From contig NZ_JAKZLB010000002.1 in the NCBI RefSeq assembly GCF_022808865.1, positions 448,019 through 512,018 on the forward strand: a DNA stretch of 64,000 nt, in the 5' to 3' direction. The stretch is from Geothrix oryzisoli (GTDB taxonomy: Bacteria > Acidobacteriota > Holophagae > Holophagales > Holophagaceae). Positions within the stretch are counted from its first letter, which is position 1, and every line of letters begins with the position of its first letter. Shown here piece after piece: positions 52,665 through 60,845 of this stretch. Both the position numbers and the translations under genes were made by a program. The notes below the pieces were generated by a model. The model was not told the DNA's origin. It saw nothing but the letters and a program-made list of their open reading frames with translations, and made no database searches.

Positions 52665-55367
52665 ATGCACCATCGACCTTTGAAACAGCTCTGCGGCCTC
52701 GTGGCAGGCGCCGCCGTCATCCTGATGCTGGTCGCCTGCGACGGCAAGACGGGCGCGGCCGGAGCCAACGGGACGAACGGCACCAATGGCACGAACGGCA
52801 CCAACGGCACGAACGGCACCAATGCCGTCATCACCGTGAATGCCGCCCAGCTGACCAGCGACCAGTGGGCCCAGCTGACCCTCAAGGGCGCGGTCAACAG
52901 CGTCACCATGGGCGGCGCGCCCGTCGTGACCTTCACCCTCACTGACGGCGTGGGCACGCCGGTGAGCGGCCTCGCCGCCAAGTCGGCGAGCGGGAACTAC
53001 GCCAACTTCGCCTTCGCGATCTCCAAGCTGGTGCCAGGGACCAACGGCAGCCCCAGCCGCTGGGTCTGCTACAACGTGGTGACCACCCCGGCCGCGGGCC
53101 AGGCGGCCGTGCCCGGCTTCACCGAGCCCGAGAACAACGGCACCCTGAAGGACAACCTCGACGGCACCTACACCTACACCTTCGCCCTGGACCTCACCAA
53201 GGCCAAGGGCTACGTGGACGGGGCCACCTACGACGCCAGCCACCTCAAGTCCGATCTCGACGACCTGACCTATGATCCGACCCTGACCCACCGCTTGATG
53301 GTGGCCGTGGGCGGGAACCAGCCCGGCACCACCACCCAGCTGCTCACCTCCGCGAACCTCTACTACGACTTCATTCCCACCACCGGGAAGCCCGTCGTGG
53401 CCACCGATACGGAGCGGGTGATCGTGGATACCGCCTCCTGCAACACCTGCCACACCAAGCTGTCCATGCACGCCGACTTCTTCCCGGCCATCAACGACAC
53501 CCACCTGTGCGTGGTGTGCCACACGGATCAGCTGAAGTACGCCAGCGGCGATTCCCTGCCTGCCTCCGGCAACGTCCTGCTGGCCAACGGCGTCTACGGC
53601 AGCACCCAGAAGCTCCAGGGCATGGCCCTGGCCAACTTCCCCAACATGGTCCACCACATCCACACGGGTGAGCTCCTCTACTACCAGGGCTACAACCAGT
53701 TCCTGCCCTACAACGAAGTCACCTACCCGCAGGATCTGCGGAACTGCACGAAGTGCCACACCCAGTCGGCCAGCGCCCCCCAGGGCGACAACTGGAAGGC
53801 CGTGCCGAGCCGCCTCGCCTGCGGCGGATGCCACGATTCCATCGTTTGGATCAGCGGCGCGAACCACGCGGGCGGCGCCCAGATCAGCGACAAGGACTGC
53901 ACCAGCTGCCACGGGGCCTCGCAGATGCAGGTCATCCATACGCCCGTGGTGGCGCCCAACGCCAGCAACGGCTGGCTGGTCTCCGGCGGCAACAACAACA
54001 CCAACGCCTCCTACGTGGCCGGCTACACCGGCATCCTGCCCAACGGCGCCCACCTCGTGACCTGGGATCTCAAGTCCGTCAGCCTGAACGCCAGCAGCCA
54101 GCCGGTCTTCGTCTTCCGGTTCCTGGAAGACGGCCTCCGGAAGGACTTCAAGACGTTCGTGGACACCACCACCACGCCGGAATTCTGGGACAACTACGTG
54201 GGCGGACCGAGCGTCTACCTGGCCTTCTCCGTGCCCCAGGACGGCATCGCGGCCCCGGCCGACTGGAACGCCACGGTCAGCACCTACGTCAAAAACCTCT
54301 GGCGGGGAGACGGCAAGGACCAGTACGGGAACACCCTCGCGGCCACCCAGGCCGGAACGCTCAGTGGACCCGACACCAATGGCTACTACACCCTGACCAT
54401 GACGGGCGTGGCCATCCCCGCCACCGCCACCAATCTCACGGGCGGCATCGGCTACACCTACGGCCTGAGCTCCACCCAGCCCCTGACCCAGATCAACGTG
54501 GCGGGCTACGCCTACTCGCCCCTGCAGGTGACCTTCAACACGACCACCAGCAAGTGGGTCCAGGTGTTGGGGACCGGCCAGGGCGGCGTGAGCGTCCCGG
54601 CGCCCAACGTCATCAAGGTGATGAGCGGTAGCGCGGCCCGCCGCGCCATTGTCAGCAACCAGAAGTGCAACGACTGCCACGCCACGCTGGGCATCTTCAC
54701 CGAGAAGGTGTACCACGCGGGCCAGCGCAACGACGCGCCGACCTGCACCTTCTGCCACAACGTGAACCGCGTGAACGCCGGCTGGGGCGTGAACATCAAG
54801 GACGCGGTGCATGCCATCCACGCCGCCGGCAAGCGGGCCAACAAGTACTCGTGGGAAGTCTCCGCGGGCGACTACTACTGGGAGGTCACCTACCCGGCCA
54901 TCCTGAACAACTGCGAAGCTTGCCATGTGCCCGGCTCCTACGATTTCAGGAACAGCGCCAGCCAGGCGGCCCTGCCCAACCTGCTGTGGACGACCGTCGC
55001 CACCGGCACCACGCCTGCGACGATCAACTACGTGAAGGGTGACGGCACGGATGTGCTTCCGGGCACCTACTACTCGCCGTTCGTGACGGCCGGCACCGCC
55101 TACGGCTCCGGTTTCGCGACCAACTTCGCGACCGGCAGCGCCACGCCGTACGCCGACGCGGCCTCGACCACCCTGGTGAGCTCGCCGATCACCGCGGCCT
55201 GCTCCAACTGTCACGACTCCGCCGCGGGGATCGCCCACTTCCAGGGCAACGGCGGCGCGTTCTACGAGCCCCGCGCCACGGCGCTTCTCAAGGTCGAACA
55301 GTGCCTGGTCTGCCATGGCCCCGGCCGTACGGCGGACATCAAGACCGTCCACATGACGTTCAAGTAA
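52665..55367 (+). CDS. OmcA/MtrC-family decaheme outer-membrane cytochrome, paralogue 2
   Basis: 900 residues. Lipoprotein signal VILMLVAC, then GKT-GAA-GAN and six GTN triplets. Ten heme sites: CNTCH, CVVCH, CTKCH, CGGCH, CTSCH, CNDCH, CTFCH, CEACH, CSNCH and CLVCH. The second heme cluster region (from QKCNDCHA to NNCEACHVPGSYDF) is nearly identical to paralogue 1; the first beta domain is more different. Start has AAAGGAGG. It has its own promoter module with a CRP-type box, so it can be regulated apart from paralogue 1. Predicted cell-surface electron-transfer protein. Confidence 0.92.
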   Translation: MHHRPLKQLCGLVAGAAVILMLVACDGKTGAAGANGTNGTNGTNGTNGTNGTNAVITVNAAQLTSDQWAQLTLKGAVNSVTMGGAPVVTFTLTDGVGTPVSGLAAKSASGNYANFAFAISKLVPGTNGSPSRWVCYNVVTTPAAGQAAVPGFTEPENNGTLKDNLDGTYTYTFALDLTKAKGYVDGATYDASHLKSDLDDLTYDPTLTHRLMVAVGGNQPGTTTQLLTSANLYYDFIPTTGKPVVATDTERVIVDTASCNTCHTKLSMHADFFPAINDTHLCVVCHTDQLKYASGDSLPASGNVLLANGVYGSTQKLQGMALANFPNMVHHIHTGELLYYQGYNQFLPYNEVTYPQDLRNCTKCHTQSASAPQGDNWKAVPSRLACGGCHDSIVWISGANHAGGAQISDKDCTSCHGASQMQVIHTPVVAPNASNGWLVSGGNNNTNASYVAGYTGILPNGAHLVTWDLKSVSLNASSQPVFVFRFLEDGLRKDFKTFVDTTTTPEFWDNYVGGPSVYLAFSVPQDGIAAPADWNATVSTYVKNLWRGDGKDQYGNTLAATQAGTLSGPDTNGYYTLTMTGVAIPATATNLTGGIGYTYGLSSTQPLTQINVAGYAYSPLQVTFNTTTSKWVQVLGTGQGGVSVPAPNVIKVMSGSAARRAIVSNQKCNDCHATLGIFTEKVYHAGQRNDAPTCTFCHNVNRVNAGWGVNIKDAVHAIHAAGKRANKYSWEVSAGDYYWEVTYPAILNNCEACHVPGSYDFRNSASQAALPNLLWTTVATGTTPATINYVKGDGTDVLPGTYYSPFVTAGTAYGSGFATNFATGSATPYADAASTTLVSSPITAACSNCHDSAAGIAHFQGNGGAFYEPRATALLKVEQCLVCHGPGRTADIKTVHMTFK
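52767..52820 (+). repeat. Six 9-bp units encoding Asn-Gly-Thr (collagen-like stalk, paralogue 2)
   Basis: Same unit number and position as in paralogues 1 and 3, with a different mix of GGG, GGC, ACG and ACC codons. Confidence 0.9.
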
Positions 55368-55373
55368 GGTTTC

Positions 55374-55403
55374 CGCCAGGGCGCGGCTCGCTGCGCCCTG
55401 GCG
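55374..55403 (+). terminator. First hairpin after decaheme paralogue 2
   Basis: CGCCAGGGCGCGG-CTCG-CTGCGCCCTGGCG, a near copy of the hairpin at 51848 in the same place after the stop. Confidence 0.6.
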
Positions 55404-55420
55404 GCCTTTCACGCCCCCAG

Positions 55421-55462
55421 ACGAGGATCCGGATGCCTTCCAGCGCCGGGTCCTCGTTCGGT
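55421..55462 (+). terminator. Second hairpin after decaheme paralogue 2
   Basis: ACGAGGATCCGG pairs with CCGGGTCCTCGT with one mismatch, loop ATGCCTTCCAGCG identical to that at 51909. The gap from here to 55597 shows no recognisable feature. Confidence 0.65.
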
Positions 55463-55597
55463 TCTGCCGCGCGGATTGCCCGGCGGAACGACCGTGCAGT
55501 TTCCAGGATGAAGGAGACTTTTTGAGGCGATTTCGAGATGGGAAATGATTCGCAACATCAAAAAGACATGGTGGGTTTTTACAATTTATGACCAGTA

Positions 55598-55660
55598 GGT
55601 GACAAACGTCACAAGGGTGGTTGACTCATTAAATTACCGATAGATCATCATTGACGAATC
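55598..55660 (+). promoter_or_regulatory. Repeated promoter module, copy B (decaheme paralogue 3)
   Basis: CRP-type box GGTGA-CAAACG-TCACA at 55598-55613, seven bases, TTGACT at 55621, then TAAATTACCG and GATCATCATTG. Nearly identical to copies A and C. The leader to the cytochrome start is about 160 bases and includes a GGAGGTGCGTGTGCTT segment resembling the start of the Rrf2 gene at 58645. Confidence 0.75.
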
Positions 55661-55814
55661 CCCGATGGAACTCTCCTCCCGGGAGGTGCGTGTGCTTTCA
55701 ATGTCACGGGTCACCGCTCGTTCTGGATCCCGCGCGCAGCCACGTTTCCCCCGGACCCCAGGCGAGTCCCCTACCCCCACCCCCAAGCTTGACTCTCCAG
55801 AAGGAGAACGAAGC

Positions 55815-58394
55815 ATGCAACACCGACCCTTGAAACAACTCTGCGGCGCCCTCGCCGCAGCCGCCGTGCTGCTGGCCCTGGTGGCCTGCGACGGGAAGAC
55901 CGGCCCCGCGGGCGCGAACGGGACCAACGGCACGAACGGAACCAACGGCACCAACGGGACCAACGGCACCAACGCCACCCCCAAGGTCGACCTGGCGAAG
56001 CTGTCGACGGACCAGTGGGCCGCCCTCCAGCCCACGGGCACGATCACTTCAGTCACCATGGGCGCCGCCCCGGTCGTGAACTTCAAGCTCACCGACGCCG
56101 CCGGAACCCCCATCGTGGGCCTCGGCGCCTTCACGTCGAAGAGCTCCACCGCCGTGGCCGCCAGCTATCCCAACCTGGCCTTCGCCATCGCGAAGCTGGT
56201 GCCCGAGGACGCCACCACCAAGGCTCCCAGCAAGTGGGTCAGCTACATCGTGACGAGCACCCCGACCACCACCGCCGCCGCGGCCCCCACCCGGCCCACG
56301 ACCGACAACACCGGCACCCTGGTGGACAACGGCGACGGCACCTACAAGTACACCTTCTACCGTGACATCACCAAGGTCCAGGCGGCCCTGGACGCGGCGA
56401 CCTACACGGCCCCCAGCGTCAAGACCGACCTGGGTGACGCGACCTACGCGCCCGCGCTCGTGCATCGCATCGCCCTGCAGTTCTCGGGCAATGCGCGCGG
56501 CACCGGCAGCAACACGGCCGATGGCACGACGCTCGTCCCGGGCGTGGCCATGGCGAACCCCATCAACGTGATCTACGACTTCGTGCCCGCCACCGGCGCC
56601 CCCGTGGCCGCCGGCACGGACATCCGCGACGTCGTCTCCATCAACCGCTGCAACGAGTGCCACGACAAGCTGGCCTTCCACGGCGGCGGCCGCGTCGAGA
56701 CCCGCTACTGCGTGGTCTGCCACACGGACCAGCGCAAGTTCGGCCGCGCCGAGGCCACGACCACAGCCACCGGCTTCTCCGGTAGCACCTACAAGGTCAA
56801 CGGCCTGGCCGCTGGCGACTTCCCGACCATGGTGCACCAGATCCACCAGGGCAAGGAGCTGACGAAGACCGGCTACAACTACGCGAACGTGCTCTACAAC
56901 AACATCGGCTACTCGATCCTCGATGGCGGCCAGAAGATGTGCCTGAAGTGCCACTCGAATGTCCCGCAGTCGACCAACTGGAACACCAAGCCCACCCGCC
57001 TCGCCTGCGGCTCCTGCCACGACGCGGTGGACTTCGCCACGGGCGTGAACCACATGCCGGGCAACAATGTCCCCCAGACGGACGACAAGGCCTGCACCAT
57101 CTGCCATGACTCCACGGCCATCACGACCTACCACATGGCCAACAACGTGACGCCCAACAACCCGGCGATCCCCGCCGGCCTCAAGAACGTCACCTACGAG
57201 ATCAAGTCGGCTGACGCCACCTCCACCGCCGTGACCGTCGTCTTCAAGATCAAGGTCGACGGCACCGCCGCCACCTTCAAGGCCCCCGCGGCCAGCATGG
57301 CGGATCCCCTGGACGGCTTCACGGGCGGACCCAGCTTCCTGCTCGCATACGCCCAGCCCCAGGACGGCGTGGCCGCCCCCGCCGACTACAACAACCTCGG
57401 CAGCGGCTCGTCCAATTTCCAGCCGATCAGCGTCTCCATCGCCAACCTGCTGGATACCGGCAAGACCACCAGCGTCGGCACCCTGAGCGGCCCGGACGCC
57501 AACGGCTACTACACCGCCAACATCGTCGGTGCGACCAAGATCTTCCCCGCCGGCGCCAAGCTGCGCTCGGTGTCCCTGCAGGGCTACTTCACCCAGATCA
57601 TCAGCACCGGTAATGTCGCCCGCCACGCCATCGCGGTCATCAAGACCGTGACCGGCGATGCCGCCCGCCGCACCGTCATCGATTCCGCCAAGTGCGCCAA
57701 GTGCCACGAGTGGTTCGAAGGCCACGGCGGCAACCGCGTCTATGAAGTCCAGGTCTGCGTCCAGTGCCACGTGCCGGGCCTGACCACCAGCGGCCGCGGC
57801 ATCTCGGACACCGCCATCCAGGCTTATGCCTTCACGGCTTCCGACCAGGCCATCCTGACCGCCTGGCAGTTCGACAAGACCCTGCCGAACGCCGCCCTGG
57901 CGCTTCCCCAGGTGACGAACAACTTCAAGGACATGATCCACGGCCTCCACGCCGGGAAGGATCGCACCACGTCCATCAAGATCGCCCGCGACCGGACGCC
58001 TTCCGCGATCAACCTGATCGACGGCGCCAACATCGGCTTCCCGGGCATCCTGAACCACTGCCAGAGCTGCCATACCCCCACCGGCTACAGCGGTGTGCCC
58101 GCCAACACCCTGGCCTCCCGCCAGGAAGCGGACAATGGCGTGTTCCTCAACGGCACCAACCGGACCCCGGCGGACGCCAAGGCCGCGCTCGCGACCCTCA
58201 ATGCCAGTGACCTGTTGACCACGCCGTTCACGGCCGCCTGCGTCAGCTGCCACGACAGCGCGATCGCCAAGGCCCACATGAACCAGCAGGGCGGGCAGGT
58301 CCTGACGCCCCGCAGCGCGCTCAACGTCGCCGCGGAATCCTGCGGCACCTGCCACGGCGCGGGCACCGCCTTCGACCCCGTCAAGGTGCACTAG
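55815..58394 (+). CDS. OmcA/MtrC-family decaheme outer-membrane cytochrome, paralogue 3
   Basis: 859 residues from the ATG with AAGGAG upstream; the open frame continues 50 codons further upstream, but that part overlaps the promoter leader and lacks a signal peptide. Lipoprotein signal VLLALVAC, then GKT-GPA-GAN and six GTN triplets. Ten heme sites: CNECH, CVVCH, CLKCH, CGSCH, CTICH, CAKCH, CVQCH, CQSCH, CVSCH and CGTCH. The N-terminal half is close to paralogue 1; the second heme region (AKCHEWFEGHGGNRVYEVQV) is quite different and suggests other surface partners. Followed by a strong terminator. Confidence 0.92.
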   Translation: MQHRPLKQLCGALAAAAVLLALVACDGKTGPAGANGTNGTNGTNGTNGTNGTNATPKVDLAKLSTDQWAALQPTGTITSVTMGAAPVVNFKLTDAAGTPIVGLGAFTSKSSTAVAASYPNLAFAIAKLVPEDATTKAPSKWVSYIVTSTPTTTAAAAPTRPTTDNTGTLVDNGDGTYKYTFYRDITKVQAALDAATYTAPSVKTDLGDATYAPALVHRIALQFSGNARGTGSNTADGTTLVPGVAMANPINVIYDFVPATGAPVAAGTDIRDVVSINRCNECHDKLAFHGGGRVETRYCVVCHTDQRKFGRAEATTTATGFSGSTYKVNGLAAGDFPTMVHQIHQGKELTKTGYNYANVLYNNIGYSILDGGQKMCLKCHSNVPQSTNWNTKPTRLACGSCHDAVDFATGVNHMPGNNVPQTDDKACTICHDSTAITTYHMANNVTPNNPAIPAGLKNVTYEIKSADATSTAVTVVFKIKVDGTAATFKAPAASMADPLDGFTGGPSFLLAYAQPQDGVAAPADYNNLGSGSSNFQPISVSIANLLDTGKTTSVGTLSGPDANGYYTANIVGATKIFPAGAKLRSVSLQGYFTQIISTGNVARHAIAVIKTVTGDAARRTVIDSAKCAKCHEWFEGHGGNRVYEVQVCVQCHVPGLTTSGRGISDTAIQAYAFTASDQAILTAWQFDKTLPNAALALPQVTNNFKDMIHGLHAGKDRTTSIKIARDRTPSAINLIDGANIGFPGILNHCQSCHTPTGYSGVPANTLASRQEADNGVFLNGTNRTPADAKAALATLNASDLLTTPFTAACVSCHDSAIAKAHMNQQGGQVLTPRSALNVAAESCGTCHGAGTAFDPVKVH
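55917..55970 (+). repeat. Six 9-bp units encoding Asn-Gly-Thr (collagen-like stalk, paralogue 3)
   Basis: Six in-frame units, same number as the other two decaheme genes, with GGA, GGC and GGG codons mixed. Confidence 0.9.
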
Positions 58395-58448
58395 CAAGCC
58401 ACAACAGCCTGGAAGGGGCGGGGCCTCCCCGTCCCTTCCACCAACCTC

Positions 58449-58484
58449 ACGACCCGGGTGCCTGACCGCACCCGGGTCGTTTTC
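58449..58484 (+). terminator. Rho-independent terminator after decaheme paralogue 3
   Basis: A 13-bp perfect stem ACGACCCGGGTGC / GCACCCGGGTCGT with a six-base loop, followed by TTTTC. An earlier GC-rich hairpin (about 58414-58441) precedes it. Confidence 0.85.
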
Positions 58485-58549
58485 ATCGGGAGCCTGCTGC
58501 GGCGGTGACCGGGGATGGTTTTGTGTTTTTTTACAATCGACATGCAGAT

Positions 58550-58605
58550 GGTGACGCAGATCACAAGGGTGGTTGACTCGTTAGATTACCGGATGATCCT
58601 CATTG
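58550..58605 (+). promoter_or_regulatory. Repeated promoter module, copy C (third Rrf2 gene)
   Basis: CRP-type box GGTGA-CGCAGA-TCACA at 58550-58565, seven bases, TTGACT at 58573, then TAGATTACCGG and GATCCTCATTG. Drives an Rrf2-family gene, whereas copies A and B drive decaheme cytochromes. Confidence 0.75.
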
Positions 58606-58644
58606 AAGAGGCTCCGCAAAAACCCCGTTCTCATGGAGGTGCCC

Positions 58645-59091
58645 GTGCTTCCCCTTTCACAGACGACCGGTTATGCGCTGCGCGCCATGCGCTGCCTCCA
58701 GGAGCCCGGCGGGCAGCCGGTCCTGGTGGAGTCCGTGGCGGACTACACGGGAATCCCCCGCTCCTACCTCTCCAAGCTCGTCCACAAGCTGGCCAAGAAG
58801 GGGCTGGTCACGGCCCGGAGGGGACACCATGGCGGCGTCGTCCTGGCCAAGCCGGCGACGGAGATCACCCTGGAGGACCTGTCGGAGGCCATCGACGGGG
58901 TGTCCTGGCGGAAGCGCTGCCTGGTGGGGCTGGCGGGCTGCTCCGAAGAGACGCCCTGCGTCCTCCACGAATACTGGAAGGACACCCTGGCTGAGATCCT
59001 GGTCCGGCTGCGTTCGGTCACCCTGGCCGACATGGCCCGGCACCATGACCCCGGGGTGGAGCGGTTCCGCGCGGACCACGGCCTGGCCTGA
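58645..59091 (+). CDS. Rrf2-family iron-sulfur transcriptional regulator (cytochrome-linked)
   Basis: 148 residues from a GTG that has GGAGG five bases upstream; an ATG at 58633 is an alternative but overlaps that ribosome site. Rrf2 winged helix: LPLSQTTGYALRAMRCL, YTGIPRSYLSKLVHKLAKKG and ARRGHHGGVVLAKP. Cluster cysteines RCLVGLAGCSEETPCVL, spaced C-x6-C-x5-C. It shares its promoter module with two decaheme cytochrome genes, so it is made under the same condition and may feed back on them. The start LPLSQ is shared with the convergent Rrf2 gene. Confidence 0.87.
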   Translation: MLPLSQTTGYALRAMRCLQEPGGQPVLVESVADYTGIPRSYLSKLVHKLAKKGLVTARRGHHGGVVLAKPATEITLEDLSEAIDGVSWRKRCLVGLAGCSEETPCVLHEYWKDTLAEILVRLRSVTLADMARHHDPGVERFRADHGLA

Positions 59092-59110
59092 GCGCGGGGA
59101 GGCCCCACGG

Positions 59111-59138
59111 AAAGGGCCCCGCTCCGGCGGGGCCCTTT
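59111..59138. terminator. Bidirectional terminator between two convergent Rrf2 genes
   Basis: A 12-bp perfect stem AAAGGGCCCCGC / GCGGGGCCCTTT around TCCG, flanked by A and T runs on either side. Confidence 0.8.
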
Positions 59139-59155
59139 GCTGCCTTCGCGTCGCG

Positions 59156-59701
59156 CTAGGCCTTCTTGGCGGGGGCCTTTGCGGCGGGCCTGCGGGTGGG
59201 GACCTTCGCGCCGGCGGCCGGCTTGGCGGCCTTCTTGGGCCGGGGCTTGAGCTTCTTTTCGGGCAGGGCATCGGCCAGGCGCCAGGTGCGGCTCTGCTGC
59301 TCGAAGGTGCGGATCTCCTCCAGGGAGATGTCCTTCAGGCAGCGGTGGATGTGGTCGCGCTCGGACTTCCAGAAGGTGTGGGCGGGGCAGGCCCGCTCGT
59401 CGCTGCACTCCTTGAAGCCCAGCAGGCACTGGTTCCGCCACTCGGCGCCGTCGACGGCCTCGGCGATGAGGTCGAGGGTGATCTCCTTGGCGGCCAGGGC
59501 CAGCACCACGCCGCCCTTGTTGCCGCGCTTGGCCATCACGAGGCCCACCTTGGCGAGCTTGTGGATCATCTTGGAGAGGTAGGGGCGGGGGAAGCCCGTG
59601 CGGGCGGCCACATCGACCACCAGCGTCGGCTTTCCGCCCGGATCCTCGAGGCAGCTCATGGCCAGGACTGCATAACCGGAGGATTGGGACAGTGGGAGCA
59701 T
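59156..59701 (-). CDS. Rrf2-family iron-sulfur transcriptional regulator with basic tail
   Basis: 181 residues from the ATG at 59701 (AGGTGA upstream; a GTG two codons earlier is an alternative). Rrf2 winged helix: LPLSQSSGYAVLAMSCL, TGFPRPYLSKMIHKLAKVG and AKRGNKGGVVLALA. Cluster cysteines QCLLGFKECSDERACPA, spaced C-x6-C-x5-C. About 35 extra C-terminal residues are Lys/Ala/Pro-rich (KPRPKKAAKPAAGAK), histone-tail-like, and absent from the other three Rrf2 proteins here. A perfect CRP-type box lies 76-91 bases upstream. Confidence 0.86.
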   Translation of the reverse strand: MLPLSQSSGYAVLAMSCLEDPGGKPTLVVDVAARTGFPRPYLSKMIHKLAKVGLVMAKRGNKGGVVLALAAKEITLDLIAEAVDGAEWRNQCLLGFKECSDERACPAHTFWKSERDHIHRCLKDISLEEIRTFEQQSRTWRLADALPEKKLKPRPKKAAKPAAGAKVPTRRPAAKAPAKKA

Positions 59702-59776
59702 GGTCACCTACGCAGGAATGGAAGATGATTCGATCCTGAATGATAGACGATGTTCAGGTCAATCACATCCAAAGAG

Positions 59777-59792
59777 TGTGATTTCTTTCACA
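59777..59792. promoter_or_regulatory. Perfect TGTGA-N6-TCACA palindrome upstream of the fourth Rrf2 gene
   Basis: TGTGA-TTTCTT-TCACA, the best match to the CRP consensus in the window. Lies in the gap between the Rrf2 gene and the DHODH-like gene, both on the minus strand. Confidence 0.7.
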
Positions 59793-59798
59793 ATGCAC

Positions 59799-59824
59799 GG
59801 GGCCCCCGCCGAAACGGGGGCCCC
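59799..59824 (-). terminator. Hairpin after the PFOR-DHODH-like genes
   Basis: GGGGCCCCCG / CGGGGGCCCC, a 10-bp GC stem with a six-base loop, 18 bases beyond the DHODH-like stop. No U-run on the minus strand, so terminator function is only likely. Confidence 0.5.
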
Positions 59825-59841
59825 GGGAGAAAAAACCGGAA

Positions 59842-60834
59842 TCAGGCCTTCCAGCCGTTGAGGATGCGCATGTAGTTGGCGCGGGTGAAGGCCTGGGCAT
59901 TCGGGCACTTCTGGAGGCTCATGCTGCCCCGGGCCTGGGCCAGGGACTCGTACTCATGCTCTTCCAGCCACTCGGCCAGGGTCGCGCGGGACTGGGCCAG
60001 GCGCTCGGGGCCGTGGATGAGGAGGGCGGAGACCATCTGGACCGCGTCGGCACCTGCCATGACGGCCTTGAGGGCACCGATGCCGTCATGGACGCCGCCG
60101 GTGGCCGCGAGGCTGCCCTTCACCTGGCTCCGGAGCACGGCCAGCCAGCGCAGGCGGAGCAGGAGCTCCTCGGGGCCGGACAGCTGGAGGCTGGGCTCGG
60201 CCTGCAGCTCTTCCACATTGATGTCGGGCTGGAAGAACCGGTTGAAGAGCACCAGTCCGTCGGCGCCCGCGGCCTCCAGCTCCACGGCGAAGTGCGCCAG
60301 GGAGGAGAAGAACGGGGAGAGCTTCACCGCGACGGGGATCTTCACTTCGGCTTTGACGGCCCGCACGATGTCCAGGGTGCGCTTCTCGACCGCCGCGGCG
60401 GTTTCCGCGGGATCGGTGGCCAGGTAGTAGACGTTCAGTTCCAGCGCGTCGGCCCCGGCTTCCTGCATGAGCTTGCCGTAGTGCAGCCAGCCCGCCGGCG
60501 TGGTGCCGTTCAGGGAGGCGATGACCGGGACGGCCACGGCCTGCTTGATGCGCTGGAGCTGCTCCAGGTACTTCTCGGGGCCGAGACGGAATTCGTCGGG
60601 CTGCGGGAAGAAGGAGATGGCCTCGGCGCTGGAATGCGCGCTGAGTTCCATGTCCATGATGGTGCCCTGCTCTTCGCGGGTGATCTGCTCTTCGAAGAGG
60701 GAGTGCATCACGATGGCCGAGGCGCCGGCATCTTCGAGGCGCTTGACCATGCCCATGTCGTCGACCATGGGCGAGGCGCCCGCCATCAACGGATGGGCCA
60801 GCTTGAGGCCGAGGTAGGTGGTGGAGAGGTTCAT
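59842..60834 (-). CDS. Dihydroorotate dehydrogenase-like flavoprotein
   Basis: 330-residue FMN-type TIM barrel of the DHODH/DHPDH superfamily. Visible blocks: TTYLGLKLAHPLMAGASP at the start, VPVIASLNGTTPAGW (about residue 102), ADALELNVYY, IPVAVKLSPFFSSL and the FMN-phosphate loop AATGGVHDGIGALKAVMAGADAVQMVSAL in two stretches. It lies 11 bases after the PFOR gene. The pairing of this protein with PFOR occurs in many anaerobes. It is not likely to be the true pyrimidine enzyme; its substrate is unknown. Confidence 0.85.
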   Translation of the reverse strand: MNLSTTYLGLKLAHPLMAGASPMVDDMGMVKRLEDAGASAIVMHSLFEEQITREEQGTIMDMELSAHSSAEAISFFPQPDEFRLGPEKYLEQLQRIKQAVAVPVIASLNGTTPAGWLHYGKLMQEAGADALELNVYYLATDPAETAAAVEKRTLDIVRAVKAEVKIPVAVKLSPFFSSLAHFAVELEAAGADGLVLFNRFFQPDINVEELQAEPSLQLSGPEELLLRLRWLAVLRSQVKGSLAATGGVHDGIGALKAVMAGADAVQMVSALLIHGPERLAQSRATLAEWLEEHEYESLAQARGSMSLQKCPNAQAFTRANYMRILNGWKA

Positions 60835-60845
60835 GGGAACTCCCT

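Noticed and set aside
55665-55814. Fifty-codon N-terminal extension of decaheme paralogue 3
   Set aside because: It would place non-hydrophobic sequence before the lipoprotein signal, while the ATG at 55815 has a good ribosome site and aligns with the other two paralogues. The region is better explained as leader with an Rrf2-start remnant.
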